From CAYNWK01 sp964400875 (lineage in GTDB: Bacteria; Chloroflexota; Anaerolineae; Anaerolineales; UBA4823), in the NCBI GenBank assembly GCA_964400875.1, contig CAYNWK010000097.1:1-16833 (forward strand): DNA of 16,833 bases. Reading direction: 5' to 3'. A model generated the notes under the pieces. It had not been told where the DNA came from. It did no database searches and saw nothing but the letters and a program-made list of their open reading frames with translations. This document shows positions 12,449 through 16,833 of the stretch, piece by piece (within the stretch, counting starts at the first letter, position 1; the number at the start of each line of letters is the position of its first letter). The translations under genes were made by a program, and so were the position numbers.

Positions 12449-14991
12449 CGGGTCCCCAGGCGCTGCAAGACCAGCAGGGTGACGTCATCTTCCTGCTCCC
12501 AGTGCGCGCCGGTAAAGGAAGCCAGGTTCTCCACCAGGCTTTCGACAAGCGATGTATCGGGCGGCAGCCCCGCCATGACCTCTTTCAGCCGGGGGAAGCC
12601 GTACATCTGCCGGTCGGGATCGTGCGCTTCCACCAGGCCGTCGCTGAACAGCAGCAAGCACTCGCCCGGCCCCAGGTATCCGGCGCACTCTTCGTATTCC
12701 ATGCCGGGCAGCAATCCCAGGGGCATACCCCGGGCATGCAGCTCGCTGACCCCCGCGCTGTGGCGCAGGTAGGGCAGGTTGTGACCGGCGTTCGCGAAGG
12801 CCAGCTGGCCGGTAGCCGGGTCGAGCAGCATATACAGGCAGGTCACGAACATGTTGGGCGGGATGTCGGGATCGAGCAGGTCGTTGACCGCCGCCAGCAC
12901 CTGCCCGGGAGAGACCAGCTGCATGGCGGTCGAACGCAGCAGGCTGCGGGTCGCCGCCATCACCATGGCCGCGGGCACGCCCTTATCGGTCACGTCGCCC
13001 ACGGCGATGCCCCAACGACCGTCGCTGAAAGGGAAGAAATCGTAGAAATCGCCGCCCACCTCCCGGGCTGGCTGGTAGTAACAGCCTAGCTGCCAGCCAT
13101 CCAGGTCGGGCATCTGCCTGGGAAGCAAGGTCTGCTGGACCAGCTTGGCGACGCGCAGCTCGCCTTCGAAGCGCTGCCGTTCCAGGGCCTCGGCCTGCTG
13201 CTGGGTGACGAATTGGGCCACGCGCACCGCCGGAGCAGCCTGGTCGGCGAGCATGCTGAGCAGCCGCCGGTCATCGGGGGAATAGGGCTGTTCGCTCATG
13301 CGGGGTCCCAGGTTCAGCACACCGACCAGTTCGCCCTGGTTCACCAGCGGGATCAGCAGTTGTACGTTCCGCTGGCGCAGCTCGTTTATCGTGGGGGAAG
13401 GTAACTCCAGATGCTCGAGCTCGATCGCTTCCGGAGCGTTTAGAAAGTAGGCGCGTACCGGATCATCCTTGGGGATCTGCAGCTCCAGGGTCGATCCGAA
13501 CCCTTCGCAGGCGCACAATGAGACGTCTGCTGGCTGCATGGTCTCCTGCACGACGGCGAGCAGCTCGCGGGTCAACGTCTCCAAATCCACCTGGCTGCGC
13601 ATTTTGGTGCCAAAATCGGCCAGCGTGCGAGCGATGTCATATTTTCGACGGAAAAAACGGCGGTCGATAAAGTTCTGGACGCGTCCCCGCAGCGGATTGA
13701 CCAGCAGCGTGATCGCCATCGCGGATATGGTGATCGCCAGCGGCGAAACCTCTCCGGATATGCGGTAAAAAACCTGCTCGAGGATCACCACGACGCCGAA
13801 ATAGGCCAGCAGGAGCAGCCCGGTCAGGGTGGAGTACACCAGCGTGCGATTGATCAGGAACTCGATCTCCCACATGCGGTAGCGTTGGATGGCTACGCCG
13901 ATGGCGAGTGGAAAAAGCATCAAAAAGGGCAGGAAAACGAGCGGGTTCCAGCGCATCTGTGCGCCGAAATATGGGGAGGCCAACCAGACGCCAAGCGGGG
14001 CGAAGGCTAACAGGCTGCCGAACAGAGTTATGCGCACCTGCTGCTGGACGGTCACCGAACGGCTGGTTAACATGCGGAAAAACAGCACCGCGATCAGGGC
14101 GGCGATGCCCAGGAGGATAAAGAGATAACTAACCCGCCATCCTTGGATATAAGCCCAGGGGTCGGCGCGATTGTAGAGTTGGACCAGCGCCCAGCCTGCC
14201 AGCAGCACGGCTGCCAAATCGGGCAAGAAGCGCGCCCAGGGACGCCGGTTCACCAGCCACCATTGTTCGGGAAACAACAGCGCCAGGCTGAATAACGATC
14301 CGCCGATCTGGGCCAGCGCCAAGGTCCACACCACCGCGCCGATATGTGAAGTGTAAAGATCGAAAAGCAGCCCGTTGGCGATGGCTGCGTTGGCGCAGAA
14401 ATAGGCAAAGGCTCGTCCCGGCCGCGTGCCGACCCGCTTGCGCAGCACCCAGCCTCCCAGCCCAAGGAACACCAGACCGACGGTATAGGGCAGCCAGAAC
14501 AGGCGCGCCAGGTCTCCTGCCGGGAAGGACATCATCGGCACTGCCGGGTAGAACCGCATCGAGCCGTCCGGGGAGACTGTCTGCAAGCTGAAATACTCGC
14601 CCGGCGCGTACCCTGCCAGGGCAGATTCGAATTGTTGAGGGGTCCTCACCGGGATGTCGCCGATGCGCGCTACCCGCAGCGGGTGGCCGATACCCAGAGC
14701 ACGCCCGTTCCAACCAGGTCCACTGGTGTCCGAAACGACCAGGGTTTGCTCTACGATAAAGCCGGGGAAAGCTTTCGCGCTCCAGGAGTAGGCCAGGATG
14801 GGCGCATCGAGGAAGATCAACGCGGCGAGGACGTAGACCGCCACGGTCATCCAGACCCCGAAGCGGTCGGCGCTGGCGCCGGAGGCCGCTTTGCCCCAAC
14901 CGGGCAGGGGTAAACCTCTCGGCTTACCGCCCGCCGGAGCGCCCGGCGTACCAGCAAAATCCGGTTCCGGTTCGTACGCTGACTCAATCAT
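12445..14991 (-). CDS. Membrane SpoIIE-type serine/threonine phosphatase with PDZ-like, multi-TM and GAF regions
   Basis: 848 residues from the ATG at 14991. In order: a cytoplasmic N-terminus, TM at about 46-68, an external PDZ-like region (about 95-155), some seven or eight TM segments (about 165-430), a GAF domain (about 468-592), a short coiled region, then a SpoIIE/RsbU-type PP2C domain (about 612-845). Catalytic metal motifs are intact: GGDFYD (646-651), GDVTDKG (665-671), NAGHN (735-739), SDGLVEA (783-789) and EDDVT (834-838). Such enzymes dephosphorylate anti-anti-sigma factors in partner-switching, but no STAS or anti-sigma gene is in the window. I chose 14991, 10 nt after the oxidoreductase stop, over the frame's first ATG at 15042, which would overlap that gene. 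The Shine-Dalgarno is weak. Confidence 0.9.
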   Translation of the reverse strand: MIESAYEPEPDFAGTPGAPAGGKPRGLPLPGWGKAASGASADRFGVWMTVAVYVLAALIFLDAPILAYSWSAKAFPGFIVEQTLVVSDTSGPGWNGRALGIGHPLRVARIGDIPVRTPQQFESALAGYAPGEYFSLQTVSPDGSMRFYPAVPMMSFPAGDLARLFWLPYTVGLVFLGLGGWVLRKRVGTRPGRAFAYFCANAAIANGLLFDLYTSHIGAVVWTLALAQIGGSLFSLALLFPEQWWLVNRRPWARFLPDLAAVLLAGWALVQLYNRADPWAYIQGWRVSYLFILLGIAALIAVLFFRMLTSRSVTVQQQVRITLFGSLLAFAPLGVWLASPYFGAQMRWNPLVFLPFLMLFPLAIGVAIQRYRMWEIEFLINRTLVYSTLTGLLLLAYFGVVVILEQVFYRISGEVSPLAITISAMAITLLVNPLRGRVQNFIDRRFFRRKYDIARTLADFGTKMRSQVDLETLTRELLAVVQETMQPADVSLCACEGFGSTLELQIPKDDPVRAYFLNAPEAIELEHLELPSPTINELRQRNVQLLIPLVNQGELVGVLNLGPRMSEQPYSPDDRRLLSMLADQAAPAVRVAQFVTQQQAEALERQRFEGELRVAKLVQQTLLPRQMPDLDGWQLGCYYQPAREVGGDFYDFFPFSDGRWGIAVGDVTDKGVPAAMVMAATRSLLRSTAMQLVSPGQVLAAVNDLLDPDIPPNMFVTCLYMLLDPATGQLAFANAGHNLPYLRHSAGVSELHARGMPLGLLPGMEYEECAGYLGPGECLLLFSDGLVEAHDPDRQMYGFPRLKEVMAGLPPDTSLVESLVENLASFTGAHWEQEDDVTLLVLQRLGTR

Positions 14992-15001
14992 CGCTCGCTG
15001 C

Positions 15002-16450
15002 TCAAGAACCGTGGCGTTCCCACTCCGCAGCCGGCGCCCCACCCAATGAGCGCCATTCCGGAGTCATCGGGACCACGCCGAGCTCCTGGGCGATTTGGCG
15101 GGCAGCCAGCCCCAATATTGCGGTGTACGTCGGGTAAGCGATCTCGAGTTCGGCCAGCTGCTCGACCCACATGTCCGCAGCCATCCCGGAAGCGACCAGG
15201 TGGACGATCTCCAGCGCCTGTTCGCCCACCACGTGGGCGCCCAGCATGCGGTGGTTCTCCCGCGAGACGATCAGCTTGCAATAGCCTTCATTGTGCCCAT
15301 CCACCACGGCGCGATCGAGGTTCTTATAGGGCACCACCGCGACCACGGGGTCAGGATGGGCGGCGCGCGCCTGTTCTTCGGTGAGGCCGACGCTGCCGTA
15401 TTCCGGATCGGTGAACCCGCCGTGGGGCACGATCAGGTGCCGCTGCGGCTGGCCCACCCCCAGGACAGCATTCTCCGCAGCGACGCGCGCTTCGTAGCTG
15501 GCGCTCTGCACCAGCATCATCCGCCCGGTGATATCGCCGGCGGCGAAGATGTGCTCGGCGCTGGTTTGCAAATAATCGTTGACCTGGATGTAGCCGCGCT
15601 CGCTGTCCACATTGGCGGCCCCCAGGTTGAGCAACTCGGCGTTGCCCGGCCAACCGGTAGCCATCACCACCGCCTCGGCCGAGAGCAGCTTGCTATCATC
15701 CTGGTCGGTGTAGTAAAAATCCAGCTGCTCGCCGCGCTTTTCGATGCGCTCTACCCGGCCAATGCCAGTGATCACCTCAATGCCGCGTGAGCGGAAGCAA
15801 TCTTCCACCGCCCGCGCCAGGATCGGGTCCTCGCGCCCCAGCAGCGCCGGGCCGAGTTCCAGCAGCCAGACTTTGGCGCCGAAGGCCGAAAAGATGGATG
15901 CCAGCTGCGAACCCGTTGCCGCCCCGCCGACCACCACGATCGAAGCCGGCAGCCGGTTGAGCGACCAGACATCGCTGTGCGTCAGGGTATATTCGCTGCC
16001 CGGGAAGCTAAGGCGGCGGGCGTGGCCGCCGGCGGCGATGATGAACTTGTCCGCTTGCAGCCGTTCGCCGTTGCCCAACAGGAGCGTTTGCGGATCGCTA
16101 AAACTCGCCTCCCCAGTCTCGGAGTACAGGCTCACCCCGGATCGCTCGAGGTGATCGACCAGCTGCTTTTTCTCATGCACTTGGTAGACGATCTTCTGGG
16201 TGCGGCTGAGCACCCGGGCAAAATCGACCTGCGGCGGCGCGCCGCTCAAACCGTAAGCGGCGAATTGTTCCGCGTCCCGGCGCAGGCGCGCTGCATGGGC
16301 CAGCACCCGGGTAGGCACACAGCCGTCGTTGGTGCAGGTGCCGCCCAGGCGCCCGCGCTCCACCAGGGCAACCTGCGCGCCCAGCTCGGCGGCGCGCAGG
16401 GCGGCGGTAACGCCAGCCGGGCCGCCTCCGATGACTAAGATCTCGAACAT
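15002..16450 (-). CDS. FAD/NAD(P)-dependent disulfide oxidoreductase (dihydrolipoamide dehydrogenase/MerA-like), lacking the His-Glu dyad
   Basis: 482 residues, standard for the class I pyridine nucleotide-disulfide oxidoreductases. FAD site GGGPAG at 8-13; redox-active pair C39-T-N-D-G-C44 followed by VPTR; NAD(P) site VVVGGAATGSQ; second FAD motif FAAGDITG; C-terminal dimerisation domain. In dihydrolipoamide dehydrogenase and glutathione reductase the C-terminus has H-P-T-x-x-E; here it reads Y439-P-T-Y-T-A444, so both dyad residues are replaced. Mercuric reductase also lacks this His, but no MerA-type C-terminal cysteine pair or N-terminal metal-binding domain is present. The substrate is unknown. 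The start is supported by AGGAGG 7-8 nt upstream. First gene of the four-gene minus-strand operon. Confidence 0.9.
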   Translation of the reverse strand: MFEILVIGGGPAGVTAALRAAELGAQVALVERGRLGGTCTNDGCVPTRVLAHAARLRRDAEQFAAYGLSGAPPQVDFARVLSRTQKIVYQVHEKKQLVDHLERSGVSLYSETGEASFSDPQTLLLGNGERLQADKFIIAAGGHARRLSFPGSEYTLTHSDVWSLNRLPASIVVVGGAATGSQLASIFSAFGAKVWLLELGPALLGREDPILARAVEDCFRSRGIEVITGIGRVERIEKRGEQLDFYYTDQDDSKLLSAEAVVMATGWPGNAELLNLGAANVDSERGYIQVNDYLQTSAEHIFAAGDITGRMMLVQSASYEARVAAENAVLGVGQPQRHLIVPHGGFTDPEYGSVGLTEEQARAAHPDPVVAVVPYKNLDRAVVDGHNEGYCKLIVSRENHRMLGAHVVGEQALEIVHLVASGMAADMWVEQLAELEIAYPTYTAILGLAARQIAQELGVVPMTPEWRSLGGAPAAEWERHGS

Positions 16451-16833
16451 TGATTATCCTCCTCTTTCAGCCGATTTCGTCACACGCCGGATGACCGGCG
16501 CTGCTTAACCGCTCTTCCTCACCATAATCGATAACGCGCATACAGACAGTGGAGGCGTCCCTATTTTCACCCCCTGGCCCCAAAAAACACATCGTTCCAA
16601 TTCAGGTAAAATTCCTCCCACTTTCGTAGGATATCAGGATTCTCACAAATTTCCTAGAGGCAGCCAGGTTGATTTTTTTCATTGATTCATCACCATTTGT
16701 GAGTATATACAAATAACCCTGCAGCCCTAGTTAATGGAATTTTGATCTTTGGGGTGTGGTGTTGTGTGGGGCCGCAAGACCAGCACCACCCCCCAAAAAA
16801 AAAAAATAAGAAAAAAACCCCCCAACGACCAAA
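16451..16833. other. Non-coding right end, AT-rich with low-complexity terminus
   Basis: No coding frame or RNA gene is seen. It should hold the promoter of the four-gene operon, but I found no convincing -35/-10 pair. A small inverted repeat CGCCGG-ATGA-CCGGCG lies at 16485-16500. From about 16650 the sequence turns AT-rich, and from about 16780 it is mostly runs of C and A (12 A at 16795-16806), which looks like a low-quality sequence end. Confidence 0.6.

Noticed and set aside
15095..15790. 231-residue plus-strand frame inside the oxidoreductase gene
   Set aside because: Antisense shadow; the minus-strand protein has all family motifs.
16700..16720. TGTGAG/TATATACAAAT sequence as a second CarH-like operator
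   Set aside because: No 11-bp phased repeats and no promoter nearby; about 250 nt from the nearest start codon.

Overview
The window is a high-GC bacterial fragment, apparently a scaffold from a draft or metagenome assembly, since it carries three gaps of exactly 100 N. Several traits together suggest Chloroflexota, probably Anaerolineae: a C39-type/TPR protein, a stand-alone UBP-type zinc finger, Thr/Pro-rich linkers after secretion signals, a TspO-like membrane protein next to a YbjT-type SDR, and a PDZ/multi-TM/GAF/SpoIIE phosphatase. This placement is inference from gene content; there is no rRNA or other phylogenetic marker. No tRNA, rRNA, CRISPR array, transposase or phage gene was seen.

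Left part, positions 1-2741, plus strand: the 3' end of a C39-peptidase-like/TPR protein, an SbcD/Mre11-type nuclease overlapping it by 4 nt, the first 13 codons of an unknown gene cut by a gap, and a HAD hydrolase whose 3' end overlaps a convergent gene by 77 nt. Positions 2665-4839, minus strand: a TspO-like membrane protein followed with zero spacing (TAG-ATG) by an SDR/DUF2867 protein. This pair is driven by a near-consensus sigma70 promoter whose -35 box lies in three tandem 11-bp repeats resembling the operator of the B12-dependent light sensor CarH/LitR. Positions 5081-5759, minus strand: a divergent-type rhodanese and a UBP-type zinc-finger protein, probably one operon.

Middle, 5945-10943: a secreted YncE-like beta-propeller protein with a clear intrinsic terminator, a Thr/Pro-linker lipoprotein, and a large secreted LamG/Ig-like/sulfatase protein. 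The sulfatase frame is broken by one TGA exactly where the LamG domain should have tryptophan, and by a gap.

Right part, 11117-16450, minus strand: a compact four-gene operon, in transcription order a flavin disulfide oxidoreductase lacking the His-Glu dyad, a membrane SpoIIE-type Ser/Thr phosphatase, a protein made entirely of 13 uniform 23-residue leucine-rich repeats, and a SnoaL-like protein. The last 380 bp hold no gene and end in low-complexity sequence.

The most interesting leads are the candidate light/B12 operator on the tspO-SDR operon, the rhodanese plus UBP zinc-finger pair (possible handling of C-terminal Gly-Gly sulfur carriers), and the oxidoreductase-phosphatase-LRR operon as a possible redox-linked signalling unit. 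All three functional readings are inferences.
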